Part shown: positions 1 through 10,321 of the stretch, in pieces
Position numbering within the stretch: position 1 is the first letter of the stretch
How the letters are laid out: every line of letters starts with the position of its first letter
Source: Terriglobales bacterium
Lineage (GTDB): Bacteria > Acidobacteriota > Terriglobia > Terriglobales > Acidobacteriaceae
NCBI GenBank assembly: GCA_015655195.1
Contig: JAATFM010000078.1
Location: 1 to 37,824 of the forward strand
Length of the DNA stretch: 37,824 bases
Reading direction: 5' to 3'
The notes under the pieces: generated by a model
The model's database searches: none
Told to the model about the DNA's origin: nothing
Seen by the model: the letters and a program-made list of their open reading frames with translations, nothing else
Program-made: the position numbers and the translations under genes

Positions 1-2
1 CG

Positions 3-935
3 GCCTTAGCAAACATATCCGCCCTTGGCCAGGCTCCGCCTGCTGCAAATGCGCCCGCATCTGTCCGGCAGCCGCGCACCGGCATCCTGCTGCTCGCGCA
101 TGGCGGCTCGCTGGAGTGGAACGAAGAAGTCCGCCATGTTGCCGACCGCACCGATTTATCCATCCCCACGGAAGTGGCCTTCGGCATGGCAACGCGCTCC
201 ACCATGCAGTCGGCCATCGACCGGCTCGTTGCTCGCAAAGTCACCGAGATAGTCGCCGTTCCGTTGTTCATCAGCTCCCACAGCTCGGTGATTGAAAGTC
301 AGGCTTATCTGCTTGGCCTGCGCGCGCAGATGCCGGAAGACCTCAAGGACTTCGCGGCAATGGATCACGGCGGGATGATGGACCATGGCGCAATGAGCAA
401 CATGCCAACATCGGCTGATGCAATAAAACCAATCGTCTCGCCGGTTCCTGTCCGCATGGCCCCGGCACTCGACGCCCACTCGATCGTCGCCGACATTCTT
501 ATCGATCGCGCCGCGTCCATCAGCAAAGATCCCGCACATGAGGTCGTCATCCTGGTGGCGCATGGTCCTGTTCCGGAAGAGGACAACAAGCTCTGGCTGC
601 ATGACATGGGCCTGCTGGCAGACCAGATGCGCGGCAGGGCGCATTATGCCTCCATTGATTGCCTGACCCTGCGTGACGATGCGGATGATCCGGTGCGAGA
701 TGCCGCAACGCAGCAGCTCCGGCAAAAAGTTGAGCAGGTCACAAAGGATGGCAACGCCGCCCTGATTGTGCCTTTGCTGCTTTCCTATGGAGGCATCGAA
801 AGCGGGCTGCGCAAACGTCTCGACGGGCTGACCTATCGGATGCCTTCTCAGGCGCTTCTGCCCGACGAGCGCATTGTGAGCTGGGCGATCTCAGCGGCGC
901 AGAAAAACTCTACTGCTCCTGTGCCAGGGAAATAG
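3..935 (+). CDS. CbiX/sirohydrochlorin chelatase-like protein, 5' truncated by window edge
   Basis: Frame is open from base 3 upstream of the listed Met at 174 and reads ...TGILLLAHGGSLEWNEEVRHVA..., with a second 'VILVAHGPV' half; two chelatase-like halves separated by a Met/His-rich linker. Confidence 0.75.
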   Translation, partial: ALANISALGQAPPAANAPASVRQPRTGILLLAHGGSLEWNEEVRHVADRTDLSIPTEVAFGMATRSTMQSAIDRLVARKVTEIVAVPLFISSHSSVIESQAYLLGLRAQMPEDLKDFAAMDHGGMMDHGAMSNMPTSADAIKPIVSPVPVRMAPALDAHSIVADILIDRAASISKDPAHEVVILVAHGPVPEEDNKLWLHDMGLLADQMRGRAHYASIDCLTLRDDADDPVRDAATQQLRQKVEQVTKDGNAALIVPLLLSYGGIESGLRKRLDGLTYRMPSQALLPDERIVSWAISAAQKNSTAPVPGK

Positions 936-978
936 CTCCGGATGTTTTCGCCTGACATTTCTATCTGAGCAGCGAGGT

Positions 979-1004
979 CTCGGCGGGCTGAATGGCTCGC
1001 CGAG
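979..1004 (+). terminator. Hairpin downstream of the chelatase-like gene (weak terminator candidate)
   Basis: CTCGGCGGGC-TGAATG-GCTCGCCGAG, 10-bp stem with one G-T wobble; no strong T tract follows. Confidence 0.4.
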
Positions 1005-1202
1005 TCTTCAATGCTTACGCCATGGCCTGATTGTTATGCGCGGTGTTGGTTTGCCAGGAATCGGGTTCAGTTTCTGGCATATGCTAAAACTGATTTGCCT
1101 TTGTATTTGTGAGCCGTTTTGAATGTTAGTCTTCTGTCTAACCGCCTCGAAGCAGCACACGCAAACAATTTGTGCAGAACAAACGGAAAGGTCACAGGTC
1201 AA

Positions 1203-2585
1203 ATGCGAATCGGCATTGGTTCCCAGCTTCTCATATCAATTCGCAGATTCGGTTTGGTCTGGGCTTTTGTAATTTTTCTTTTCCCAGGGCAGCGTGCCTT
1301 GTCCCAGACTCTGGCAGAGAAGCCTCCGATGGGTTGGAATAGCTGGGATGCGTACGGGCTTGGCATCAACCAGGACCAGTTCTTCGCAAATCTTCGCGTT
1401 CTTGCCTCTCTAAAGCGCTATGGCTGGAATTATGCCGTGGTCGATGAAGGCTGGTATCTGGAGAACCCATTCGATCATCCGCAGGAATTTCGCTATAGCC
1501 ATGATGGAAATGGCCGATTGGTTCCAGCTCTCGAACGTTTTCCATTGACTGCAAATGGAGCTGGTTTCAAACCAATGGCCGATAAGGTCCACGCGCTCGG
1601 ATTGAAATTTGGAATCCATATCATTCGTGGAATCCCAAAGGAAGCGGTTCGCGACAACCTGCCAGTGGCCGATTCTGAATTTCATGCCGGCGAAGCAGCC
1701 GATACCGGTGATGCCTGTCCATGGAATCCAGACAACTTTGGTGTGCGGGACAATCCGGCCGGCCAGGCATATTACGATTCCATCCTTCACCTTTACGCCA
1801 GTTGGGGAGTGGACTTCCTGAAGGTGGACTGCATTGCGGACCATCCTTATAAAGCCGATGAAATCCGTATGATTGCCAATGCTATCCGGAAAAGCGGCCG
1901 TCCGATTGTGCTCAGTCTCTCGCCAGGCCCTACGAGCCTGAATCATGCCGAGGAAGTTGCCCGTTATGCGCAGATGTGGCGAATTGCGGATGATATATGG
2001 GATGGGTGGGACTTCTCCGGTTGGCCCAAAGGATTACTTTCTGCCTTTGATAATCTTGCCCGATGGTCAAAGTATGCCGGCCCCGGCCATTGGCCCGATG
2101 CGGATATGTTGCCCTGGAGTTCTCTGCGCCCTCATCCTGGATGGGGTTCTCCAAGACAATCCCGTCTCAGCCCGGATGAGCAGCGCACTCAATTTACCCT
2201 ATGGGCGATTGCCCGCACTCCGATGATTTTAGGGGCGAATCTAACCGATCTAGACCCACTCACACTCTCCCTCATCCGCAACCGCGAGGTTATTGCGCTC
2301 AACCAGAACGCCAGCAGCAGCTCCGAAATTCCCAGCCCTGACGCATCCAGGCTCCGCATCTGGTCTGCCTCTACGGGAGGCCATTCCCCACGGCGCTATA
2401 TCGCCGTGTTCAACCTCGAAAATACATCCGTGTCAAAGGACATACCCTGGTCCGAACTACTCAATCAAGACAAGATCAGGGTTGCGGCCTGGGATGTTTG
2501 GCAGCATCGGCATATGCCTCCCGCCACGGACTTACATATCGAACTTCCAGCCCACGGATGCGCATTGTTTCGAATCAAACCGTAG
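1203..2585 (+). CDS. GH27 alpha-galactosidase-like secreted enzyme
   Basis: KPPMGWNSWDAYG and DFLKVDC motifs of GH27; N-terminal hydrophobic signal. Start at ATG 1203 preferred over the ORF-track start at 1119 because the signal peptide begins there. Confidence 0.88.
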   Translation: MRIGIGSQLLISIRRFGLVWAFVIFLFPGQRALSQTLAEKPPMGWNSWDAYGLGINQDQFFANLRVLASLKRYGWNYAVVDEGWYLENPFDHPQEFRYSHDGNGRLVPALERFPLTANGAGFKPMADKVHALGLKFGIHIIRGIPKEAVRDNLPVADSEFHAGEAADTGDACPWNPDNFGVRDNPAGQAYYDSILHLYASWGVDFLKVDCIADHPYKADEIRMIANAIRKSGRPIVLSLSPGPTSLNHAEEVARYAQMWRIADDIWDGWDFSGWPKGLLSAFDNLARWSKYAGPGHWPDADMLPWSSLRPHPGWGSPRQSRLSPDEQRTQFTLWAIARTPMILGANLTDLDPLTLSLIRNREVIALNQNASSSSEIPSPDASRLRIWSASTGGHSPRRYIAVFNLENTSVSKDIPWSELLNQDKIRVAAWDVWQHRHMPPATDLHIELPAHGCALFRIKP

Positions 2586-2635
2586 CATTCCTTGGGCACC
2601 ACAAAGGACACTTCTTCGAAAGCTGATTGAAGCCA

Positions 2636-4309
2636 TCACCAACGGAACCGCACCAATGAGACGCCATGACTCGGCAACTCAAAACTGATCTTCGCCGTTC
2701 CTGAATCCAGATCGATCCAGCGGGGAGAGTCAAGCAACTGCAATCCACCGGCGGCTTTCAGTTGCGCATACTGCTCCGGAGTCGGATTTTGCGGTGAGCC
2801 CATCGCTTTCCACGCGGCATAGGCATTGCTGTGCGTATCATCAATCCGGTAATGTTCCATAAGCGCGCGCCGTTGCGCTGCGGGAAAGCCTTTGACCTGC
2901 AAATTAACAACGGCCGAAGGCCCCGCCAGATCGTTATCGTGATAGTTCCAGAGCAGCACTGCTGCCTTCCCGTTGTCAGCCGAGGCCAGCGCATCGACAT
3001 CGGGCTGCTGCCGCACGCCAGATTTCATCAAATCATCGAGCGCTACACGGCCGCTGCTTTCTACCCGTACTCGATTGCCGGACATCAGCCCCGTCATACG
3101 AAAGAGATTGATGATCGGCTTGTCGATTCCGTTGGTCGATAAGGTGCGAAAGCCGTCAAAGTACGGCTGATCTTCAAACTCAAACGCCCAGGTCAACATG
3201 CTGATCAGGTTCACATCGTCGCGGTCACGTAACTCGAAGAGTCCCTTGATGGCCGCAGCCGTATAGGATGGATACAGCGTTCCGTTCCGGTAAGCATTGT
3301 GCGGGAACTTTCGCGAGGAGCAGGCAGCGCATCCCTCCGGATCGGCTTCGCTCAGGATCACCGGCAGCTCCGCAAACTGCGGAAATTTCCGAACAATCGC
3401 AAAGCCGGCCGCAGCATTCTGCAATTCCTTGTGCAGCCCCATCTGAACCCGATCGCCAACGATGTTCGGATTTCCCTTTACGTGGAATGAGATGAAATCG
3501 AGCGGAATTGCTCCGCCGGTCGCCGCACTCTTGTCCTCAGAACAATGCCGCAGAAACGTTTCAAGATACTGCGCCGAATGGCTTCCCGGATTCGGGCCCG
3601 TCGTCGCCGGCCCTCCCACATGGGCCTCGGGAATTGCTCGCCTCACACCAGCTACGGCGTAATCGTAAAGCCTGTTGTACTCCTCCTCGGTGCCGCGCCA
3701 GTACGAGATGTCCGGCTCGTTCCAAACCTCCCAATACCAGTCTGCAACCGCATCCTTGCCGTATCGCTGCACCATGTGCGCCGCTACCTGATAGACCAGC
3801 TCGCCCCAACGCGCATAGTCCTTGGGAGGAAATGACCAACCCTCGACCTGCCCCGGTTTCGTCGGCCAGGGAATGTGGTACGGATCGGGATGGCTCGACA
3901 GCGCCTCCGGCATAAATCCCAGTTCCACCATCGGCTGCACACCTGCCGCCTTGTACGTGTCGAAAATCCGATCCAGAATTGTCCAGTTGTACACCGGATG
4001 ACCGTTTGCATCTTCGGTATAAACATTAGTCGAGCTCCACTTCAGCTCAGGCTTGCCATCTCCGGTAGCCAGCAAAAAATGTGCGCGGATATGCACTGGC
4101 ACCGGGCTCAGATCGTGCAGCTCGCGAAGTAATGCGCCCCCCATCTTCGTGGTTGTGTAATTCGATTCGTCATAACCAAACCAGCTATATATCGGGGTGA
4201 ACTTGCCCTCCGAAGCATTTAGATCAACCTTTATCTGCACCGGTTCCTGCGCCCTGCAACTGAGGGCAGCAAGCACAATAAGAAAACCAGCAATGGAACG
4301 CATCTTCAC
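2636..4309 (-). CDS. GH39-like glycoside hydrolase (beta-xylosidase/alpha-iduronidase type)
   Basis: 557 aa, signal peptide, 'DWYWEVWNEPDISYW' acid/base region typical of GH39. Confidence 0.85.
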   Translation of the reverse strand: MKMRSIAGFLIVLAALSCRAQEPVQIKVDLNASEGKFTPIYSWFGYDESNYTTTKMGGALLRELHDLSPVPVHIRAHFLLATGDGKPELKWSSTNVYTEDANGHPVYNWTILDRIFDTYKAAGVQPMVELGFMPEALSSHPDPYHIPWPTKPGQVEGWSFPPKDYARWGELVYQVAAHMVQRYGKDAVADWYWEVWNEPDISYWRGTEEEYNRLYDYAVAGVRRAIPEAHVGGPATTGPNPGSHSAQYLETFLRHCSEDKSAATGGAIPLDFISFHVKGNPNIVGDRVQMGLHKELQNAAAGFAIVRKFPQFAELPVILSEADPEGCAACSSRKFPHNAYRNGTLYPSYTAAAIKGLFELRDRDDVNLISMLTWAFEFEDQPYFDGFRTLSTNGIDKPIINLFRMTGLMSGNRVRVESSGRVALDDLMKSGVRQQPDVDALASADNGKAAVLLWNYHDNDLAGPSAVVNLQVKGFPAAQRRALMEHYRIDDTHSNAYAAWKAMGSPQNPTPEQYAQLKAAGGLQLLDSPRWIDLDSGTAKISFELPSHGVSLVRFRW

Positions 4310-4444
4310 CTCAACCTGTACACAGAATCCAATCTACCTCGACTCACCGCTTTGGGGAATCGTTTTCTCGTGGTTGGCTTCGGTCTTTGTCAGGTGCTGC
4401 GATTCTCAATCCACCCTGGCGCTCATCACGGGAATGGTGGTCGT

Positions 4445-5572
4445 TTATCGAACGCTGGAATTGGCCATTGGTTTTGGCGCGGCCGAAGCAGCTTCTCCGG
4501 AAGGAACGGTCAGCACGGCGCCAAGAGAAACAGGGCTGCCGAAATTCGGTGCGCCGTCTGCACCGTAAGTGAACTGCTGCGCTCGGACGCTGCGGCCCCT
4601 GCCGGTAAACTCGCTGGATGTCTTTGCCGCATACAGAATCCAGTTCTCCCGTCCATCCGGGGAAGTCGTGAACGTTCCGCGGCCCGGTCCGTAAACGCCA
4701 TCCTTCGCGCTTTGCTCAAAGACCGGTCCCGATTTCCGCCAGTTGTCCGGGTCGGTGATTTCGCCCTTTCCTGAGTAGGCAAACAGACCCAGGCAATAGA
4801 CAGGGCTGGCCGTGTGGCTACCCGAGTAGACGATGAAGGTGCGTCCATCGTGATAGAGCGCCGTGGGCCCCTCGGCAACGGGCAGGGAAGAGCTGGAGCC
4901 TTTTCCCTGTTCCCAAGGCTTGTCCGGGTAGATGAGCAGATTGGCCTTGCGGGCGAGCGTGAGAGGGTTGGAAAGCGGCGCGATCCACACGGCATTGTGC
5001 CCGCCGGTCACGCTTACGAACATCAGGTACGACTTATCACCCGCGCGCAGGACGGATGGATCGATTGAAGGCTGCCCGGTGTCCACTTTGCCGGCAAATG
5101 TATACGGGCCGAGCGGATCGCCGGCTGAGGATTCGAGGGCGTAGATGCCGTGCCCGCTATTTGCGCCATCCGTGGTTGCAGTGAAATAAATCCACCAGCG
5201 ATTATCGAATTTCCATAATGTCGGCGACCATACCTGCGTGAGCGGGATCTGTTGCGGATCGGCCGGCGACGGAGTCCACACAACCTTCGGAGAACGGGCA
5301 AGCTCCTCCATGCGCGGGCCGGACCAGATCGTAATGTTGTTTCCCGTGGTTGCGAGCAGAAGATACATGCCGTTGTCGCGCGTGATGAAAGGGTCGGCAT
5401 GATCGAGGACCGGATTGGTTAGTTTGGCCTGCTGGCTTGCCGATTGCGAGCACAAGGCCGCCGGCTGGAGCGCCGCCGAGCCGATTGCAAACCATATCAG
5501 CAGGACGCGGGATACTGCGAGCGACTTGCTGATCGCAGTTCGTGCCGGCATCGATAGCGTGAGTGAAAGCAT
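4445..5572 (-). CDS. GH43-like glycoside hydrolase
   Basis: LTNPVLDHADPFITRDNGMYLLLATTGNNITIW at the N-terminus of the propeller and later EGPTALYHDGRTFIVYSG; the internal Met (5572) gives a signal peptide and avoids overlap with the upstream gene. Confidence 0.82.
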   Translation of the reverse strand: MLSLTLSMPARTAISKSLAVSRVLLIWFAIGSAALQPAALCSQSASQQAKLTNPVLDHADPFITRDNGMYLLLATTGNNITIWSGPRMEELARSPKVVWTPSPADPQQIPLTQVWSPTLWKFDNRWWIYFTATTDGANSGHGIYALESSAGDPLGPYTFAGKVDTGQPSIDPSVLRAGDKSYLMFVSVTGGHNAVWIAPLSNPLTLARKANLLIYPDKPWEQGKGSSSSLPVAEGPTALYHDGRTFIVYSGSHTASPVYCLGLFAYSGKGEITDPDNWRKSGPVFEQSAKDGVYGPGRGTFTTSPDGRENWILYAAKTSSEFTGRGRSVRAQQFTYGADGAPNFGSPVSLGAVLTVPSGEAASAAPKPMANSSVR

Positions 5573-5582
5573 CCCTGTGTCC

Positions 5583-6833
5583 TTATCGCTTGCTCGCGGT
5601 TTCGGCCGCATTGTGGCCGGTCAACTGGCGAATGATATCGATTTCACGCGCGCGGTAAGGCGATCCATCGGGATAGAAAATATCGTGGAACCATACCGTT
5701 GGTTTCACGCCAACATACGGGCGCTGCCAGGAATCCCATGGCAGCCAGGTTTGCGTCTTGCCTTGTACAAAGCCCCAGTTGATGGCGCCCACGTGGTATT
5801 GTCGCGCAATCGGCAGCACCGTATCGAAGAGGCTGCCGGAGCCGCGCGCCATGTACTCGGTGCAGAGAATCGGGCGGTTGTAAGGCTCCAACTCGTGAAT
5901 CAAGTGCTCGAACTCCTCCGGCCACCCGTAGTTGTGGAAGGTGACAATGTCGGATTCTTCAAGCTGAATGCGCGTCATGGGAGAAAGCTGATCATGCGGG
6001 GACCATCCGCCACGCCACACGCCGCTCGTGAGCGGCTGCTCCGGATGTGCGGCGCGCGCCCATGTAAAGACCTGGGGAAGAAGATCGAGAACAAGCGCGA
6101 CCTTGTTCTTGATCTCCGCGCTGCCATAGGAGCTGTCATTCGTGTTGTCCGGCTCGTTCCATAGATCCCATGCCAGGATGCGCGGGTCGTGGGCAAACGC
6201 GCCAACGACGCCTTCGACATACTCCTTCAGCCGCACCCGTTGCGACGGATCGGCAAGTGCCGCAGCGCCCGGACTCTGCACCCAGCGCGAGTTGTGCACA
6301 CCGGGAACAGGAGCGCTCTGCGGGCCCAGTTTGGGGTAAGGGTCCCAGCAGGAATCGAAGAGAACAAAGATGGGCCGAATGTGATGGCGCGCCGAGATGG
6401 CGAGAAATTCGTCGATCCGCCGCGTGAAGCCGGGCGCATCCTGCTGCCACAGCAGGTCGTGCAGAAAGACGCGCATGGTATTCATGCCGGTAGACTCGGC
6501 CCATCCCAATTCGAGATCGATCTCTTTCGGATTGAAGGTCGCGGCCTGCCACATTTCCAACTCGTTGTCCGCATCGGCTGGGATATAGTTGCTGCCGACC
6601 AGCCATGGCTGTTGGCGATACCACTCCCGAGCCTTCTCCTGCGGCCAGCGAGCCGTGCCTGCATCCGCGTCCGAAGCCGATTGGGCGCGGGCCGAAGAGA
6701 GCAGCAGGCATACGAGCGCAACGAGCGTAGCAAAGCGGCTTGCGGCAATGCCAGTGCGTCCCCATGAGAAAGAAGCTATCGAATGGGATAATATTTGGCG
6801 CGAATGAATGTAGCAGCAGAAGGATCTCATCAC
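5583..6833 (-). CDS. Cellulase-family (GH5-like) glycoside hydrolase
   Basis: NTMRVFLHDLLW, DLWNEPDNT (NEP acid/base) and ILCTEYMARG (nucleophile Glu) motifs of clan GH-A; signal-like N-terminus. Confidence 0.78.
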   Translation of the reverse strand: MMRSFCCYIHSRQILSHSIASFSWGRTGIAASRFATLVALVCLLLSSARAQSASDADAGTARWPQEKAREWYRQQPWLVGSNYIPADADNELEMWQAATFNPKEIDLELGWAESTGMNTMRVFLHDLLWQQDAPGFTRRIDEFLAISARHHIRPIFVLFDSCWDPYPKLGPQSAPVPGVHNSRWVQSPGAAALADPSQRVRLKEYVEGVVGAFAHDPRILAWDLWNEPDNTNDSSYGSAEIKNKVALVLDLLPQVFTWARAAHPEQPLTSGVWRGGWSPHDQLSPMTRIQLEESDIVTFHNYGWPEEFEHLIHELEPYNRPILCTEYMARGSGSLFDTVLPIARQYHVGAINWGFVQGKTQTWLPWDSWQRPYVGVKPTVWFHDIFYPDGSPYRAREIDIIRQLTGHNAAETASKR

Positions 6834-6960
6834 TCAGAATCAACTTTCTTCCAACGGGCTCGATCTCTCGCACCGCGCTGCATGTGCGTACCGGATAGTG
6901 GTGGCAGGCACAGGTTTTTACTCACTCAACAGCAATAACGGCTCGACCTCGCATTTTCAA

Positions 6961-7010
6961 TAGTGCATTTGGCCTAAAAACAGTAGTGCATCTACACCAC
7001 TGTGTGGTGT
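6961..7010. promoter_or_regulatory. Candidate operator cluster in the divergent GH5-like/SBP intergenic region
   Basis: Direct repeat TAGTGCAT at 6961-6968 and 6984-6991 (23-bp offset) followed by perfect inverted repeat ACACCAC-TGT-GTGGTGT at 6994-7010. Confidence 0.45.
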
Positions 7011-7113
7011 GACGGACCTTTGAGCGTATCGAACATTGGAATCGAGGCCCATCAACAGGGCGGTAAAAAGCCGCAATGCGAAGATGAGCCCGAGGCACGA
7101 CCACCATGCAATA

Positions 7114-8115
7114 ATGTGCGCGGAGACGCCCTTGAGAGTACGCACTGCAATTGGCGGAGCCGCGCTTGGTCTGCTGGCTGTGTTCCTGATTGTGGTACTG
7201 TTCGCCAGACAGATCGCGCATCCGACAGTGATCGCTGTTGTTCCGGAGACCACCGCGCAGGAAATCTGGGAGTCCGAGCACGCGGGCGCAGCACACGCCG
7301 CGCAGGCCTATGGCTGGAAGATTTATTGGAACGGCCCCAGCCGCGAGGATGATTTTCCCCGCCAGGTACAGATTGTTCAGCAGGCCATCGCGCGCAAGGT
7401 TGGCGGGCTTGTGCTCTCTCCCGATCACGATGTCGTGCTCATCAGCGCGGTCCAGGCCGCGCTCGACAAGAAGATTCCAACGGTGATCGTCGGCTCACCT
7501 CTTGGCATCTCTCCCGGCAGCAACCTTACCTTTGTCGTCAATGACGACATCGCAACCGGACGCCTGGCCGCGGAGCGCGCCGCAAGCTTTCTCAAGTCCG
7601 GCGACAGCGTTGCCATTCTCGGCATGAATCCCAACCTGCTCAGTTCCATCGAGCGGGCCAATGCCTTTGAGGACGCAATCGAGAAGCGCATCCCCGGCAT
7701 TCGCATCGAGGAGCGGCGCAGCACATCCGTAAGCTCGTCCGAGGCGGAAGAAACCGCGGAAGATGTCATCCACGCCGACCCACGTCTGCGCGTAATCTTC
7801 TCTCTCAACGTGAACCAGTCGCGCGCGGCGTATGGCGCCTTGTTAAGCACCAAGTCAGAAGGAAAGATCGCGCTGATTGCCTGCGATCAGGATCTCGACC
7901 TGCTGCATCATCTCCGCTCCGGAGGCATTGATTCGCTGATCGCGCAGAATACCTACGTCATGGGTTACGATGCCATTCAAGCCCTGCACAAGCAGCTTGC
8001 AGGCGAGCACACGGAACGGAGAATCGTCGTTCCGCCCGTATTGATTACACGAGACAACATCGATTCACAAAGCGTGCAGCAGGTGCTGGACATGAATTGG
8101 AGAGTGCAGGAGTGA
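7114..8115 (+). CDS. Membrane-anchored periplasmic sugar-binding (LacI/RbsB-type) protein
   Basis: One N-terminal TM segment then IAVVPETTAQEIWESEHAGAAHAAQAYG...GGLVLSPDHDVVLISAVQAALDKKIPTVIVGS...; no ABC permease or ATPase adjacent. Confidence 0.82.
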   Translation: MCAETPLRVRTAIGGAALGLLAVFLIVVLFARQIAHPTVIAVVPETTAQEIWESEHAGAAHAAQAYGWKIYWNGPSREDDFPRQVQIVQQAIARKVGGLVLSPDHDVVLISAVQAALDKKIPTVIVGSPLGISPGSNLTFVVNDDIATGRLAAERAASFLKSGDSVAILGMNPNLLSSIERANAFEDAIEKRIPGIRIEERRSTSVSSSEAEETAEDVIHADPRLRVIFSLNVNQSRAAYGALLSTKSEGKIALIACDQDLDLLHHLRSGGIDSLIAQNTYVMGYDAIQALHKQLAGEHTERRIVVPPVLITRDNIDSQSVQQVLDMNWRVQE

Positions 8116-10289
8116 GCCGGCCCACTGTGCTTCCACGGACAGTCTTCTATCTTGCAATCGCCGCCCTCGTGCTTCTCTGCGGCGTCTTTGGCTGGTTCTA
8201 TTGGAGCCGCGCCAACAGCTCTCCAAACCACATCTACCAGTTGAGAGACGGCAAGCTCGAAGGCTCGCAGGCTTACGGAGGCACCTGGGGAGTTGTTGAC
8301 GACGCCGTACGCAACAACTCCGACGAGCGCGGCGCGAAGCTCGTCACCGGCTCGGAAAAATGGAAAGATTACACGCTTACCGCGGACCTGAAATTCGACG
8401 GCGAGCACGGAGACATGGGCGTCATCGTCCGCTCCACCGATGAAGAAGAAGGCGTCGACGCATACAACGGGTATTACATCGGCCTTCGCACTACGGATGC
8501 GACATTGATTCTTGGCCGCTCCGATTACGGATGGATCGAAGCACGCCCGGTTCCCATGCCGGGCGGAGTGCACGCCGGCGTGTGGTATCGCCTCGTCGTC
8601 ACCGCCGTCGGATGCCGCATCGCAGCCTCCTCTCAAAATCTCTCCACCATGCAAACCGCGTGGATCGCGGTCGAGGAGCAACCCTGCGCTGCCGCGGGAC
8701 GCATCGGCCTGCGCTCCCTGGCTACGGGCGGCTTGTGGAAGAACATCGGCGTCAAGCCGGCCGCGCTGAGCGATTATCTGGCGCTCAGCAGCCATGCGGC
8801 CGCTGTCGGACATCCGGAGTTTCCAAAGCGAGAAGCGGACTACAACCGCATCTTCCGCTTCAGTCCATCCTATGGCGCTGCCGTGCAGTTACCGGGGCCT
8901 GCCGAAGCATCCTCCAGGCCGTTGCTTCATACCGGGGACCTGCAGGATTTGCCGCGCCATCAGGACCGCCCGGTTTCGCTGCGTGGAGTAGTTACCTATG
9001 CCACCCGCGATCTCTACGTGCAGGATGCCGAAGGCGGCGTTTTCGTAACCGGCGCACGTATGCCCCTGCTCAACGTGGGAGACGAGGTGGAAGTCACAGG
9101 TTACACGCAGCCCGGTCTTTACAGTTCCACCATCCGCGGTGGAATCGTGAAGCTGCTCTGGGGTGGAACGCCTACTCCGCCCATCGCGGTCACTGCCTTG
9201 CAGGCCGCATCCGGAGCCTACGACGCAAGGTTCGTCGAGCTCGAAGGCCGCCTCACCGGCATCCGGCAATCGGAGCCCAACGTGCAGGTGCTCCAGTTCG
9301 TGCAGGGAGGACAGCCGTTCAGTGCGCTCTATGTGAATCAGCCTTCCGGCTCGCTGCCGCAACTCGAAGTGAACAGTATCCTGCGGATTCGCGGCGTCTG
9401 TGTTCTCGATCGCAAAGTGACGCGCGAAATCACGCCCTTCGCCATCCTCCTGCGCTCGAATGACGATATAGAAACCATCGCGCCTCCGCCCTGGTGGACC
9501 CCGGTCCACATCGTCATGCTCTTCATTGCCCTCATCGGCCTCGCGCTGCTGATTCAGCTCATTTACTTTCGCATCCAGGCATGGCAGGCGAATGCGATCA
9601 CGCAGGAGCGCGAGCGGCTCGCGCATGACATTCACGACACCATGGCCCAGAGCTTTGCCGGCGTCGGATACCAGATTCAGGGTATCCGCAGCGGCGTGCA
9701 GCGCAAGGATCACCCGGAATTCCGGCACATTGCCGATCAGTTGGACGTGGCTTATCAACTCGTCCGCAAATCTCACGAGGAGGCCAGCCGCACCATTGCC
9801 ATGCTGAACGTCTCGGCCCCCGACATGCAGAACGAGCTTGTGGAGTCGCTGGCCAGCACTGCAAGAAAGATTGCCGGGGATCACATCGATACGGAAACCG
9901 CGATCGAAGGCACTCCGTTTCGTCTCAATCTGCGCCTTGCAAACGCGCTCCTGCACATTGGCCAGGAAGCCATCACGAACGCGATGAGCCACGCCAATCC
10001 AACCGCGCTCGCAATTACGCTTCGCTACCATGAGCCGAATGTCGAGCTGATCGTCGAAGACAATGGCGGCGGGTTCAACTATTCGCGCGAGACGGCCGGC
10101 TTTGGCATCATGGGAATGCAGAAGCGCGCGCAGAGCGTGGGAGGCCAGTTACAGATCGCGAGTGCACCGGGGAAGGGCACACGGGTCAGCGTCACAGCCA
10201 TCTCGCGGCCAACCACGCTACGCGCAAGAGTGGCGGCCACAGCCGCCGAACGGTTCCACATCCTTGCAAAGTGGCTGCGGGCCGCCTGA
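8112..10289 (+). CDS. Sensor histidine kinase (HisKA_3/HATPase) with extracytoplasmic LamG-like and OB-like regions
   Basis: GTG start overlaps the SBP stop (GTGA); WGVVDDAVRNNS...GDMGVIVRSTDEEEGVDAYNGYYIGL (LamG/DUF1080-like), VTYATRDLYVQDAEGGVFVTG...VGDEVEVTGYT (OB-like), TM, ERERLAHDIHDTMAQSFAGVGYQIQGI H-box, EDNGGGFN and GFGIMGMQKRA ATPase motifs. Confidence 0.87.
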   Translation: MSRPTVLPRTVFYLAIAALVLLCGVFGWFYWSRANSSPNHIYQLRDGKLEGSQAYGGTWGVVDDAVRNNSDERGAKLVTGSEKWKDYTLTADLKFDGEHGDMGVIVRSTDEEEGVDAYNGYYIGLRTTDATLILGRSDYGWIEARPVPMPGGVHAGVWYRLVVTAVGCRIAASSQNLSTMQTAWIAVEEQPCAAAGRIGLRSLATGGLWKNIGVKPAALSDYLALSSHAAAVGHPEFPKREADYNRIFRFSPSYGAAVQLPGPAEASSRPLLHTGDLQDLPRHQDRPVSLRGVVTYATRDLYVQDAEGGVFVTGARMPLLNVGDEVEVTGYTQPGLYSSTIRGGIVKLLWGGTPTPPIAVTALQAASGAYDARFVELEGRLTGIRQSEPNVQVLQFVQGGQPFSALYVNQPSGSLPQLEVNSILRIRGVCVLDRKVTREITPFAILLRSNDDIETIAPPPWWTPVHIVMLFIALIGLALLIQLIYFRIQAWQANAITQERERLAHDIHDTMAQSFAGVGYQIQGIRSGVQRKDHPEFRHIADQLDVAYQLVRKSHEEASRTIAMLNVSAPDMQNELVESLASTARKIAGDHIDTETAIEGTPFRLNLRLANALLHIGQEAITNAMSHANPTALAITLRYHEPNVELIVEDNGGGFNYSRETAGFGIMGMQKRAQSVGGQLQIASAPGKGTRVSVTAISRPTTLRARVAATAAERFHILAKWLRAA

Positions 10290-10321
10290 CTCGGCAGCCT
10301 GCGGATAGCCTCAGCCGGCAG

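Noticed and set aside
5415-6767. Plus-strand ORFs of 249 and 192 aa opposite GH43/GH5-like genes
   Set aside because: Shadow ORFs; minus-strand GH motifs are convincing.
8889-10031. 380-aa minus-strand ORF inside the histidine kinase
   Set aside because: Shadow ORF; the plus strand has unambiguous kinase motifs.
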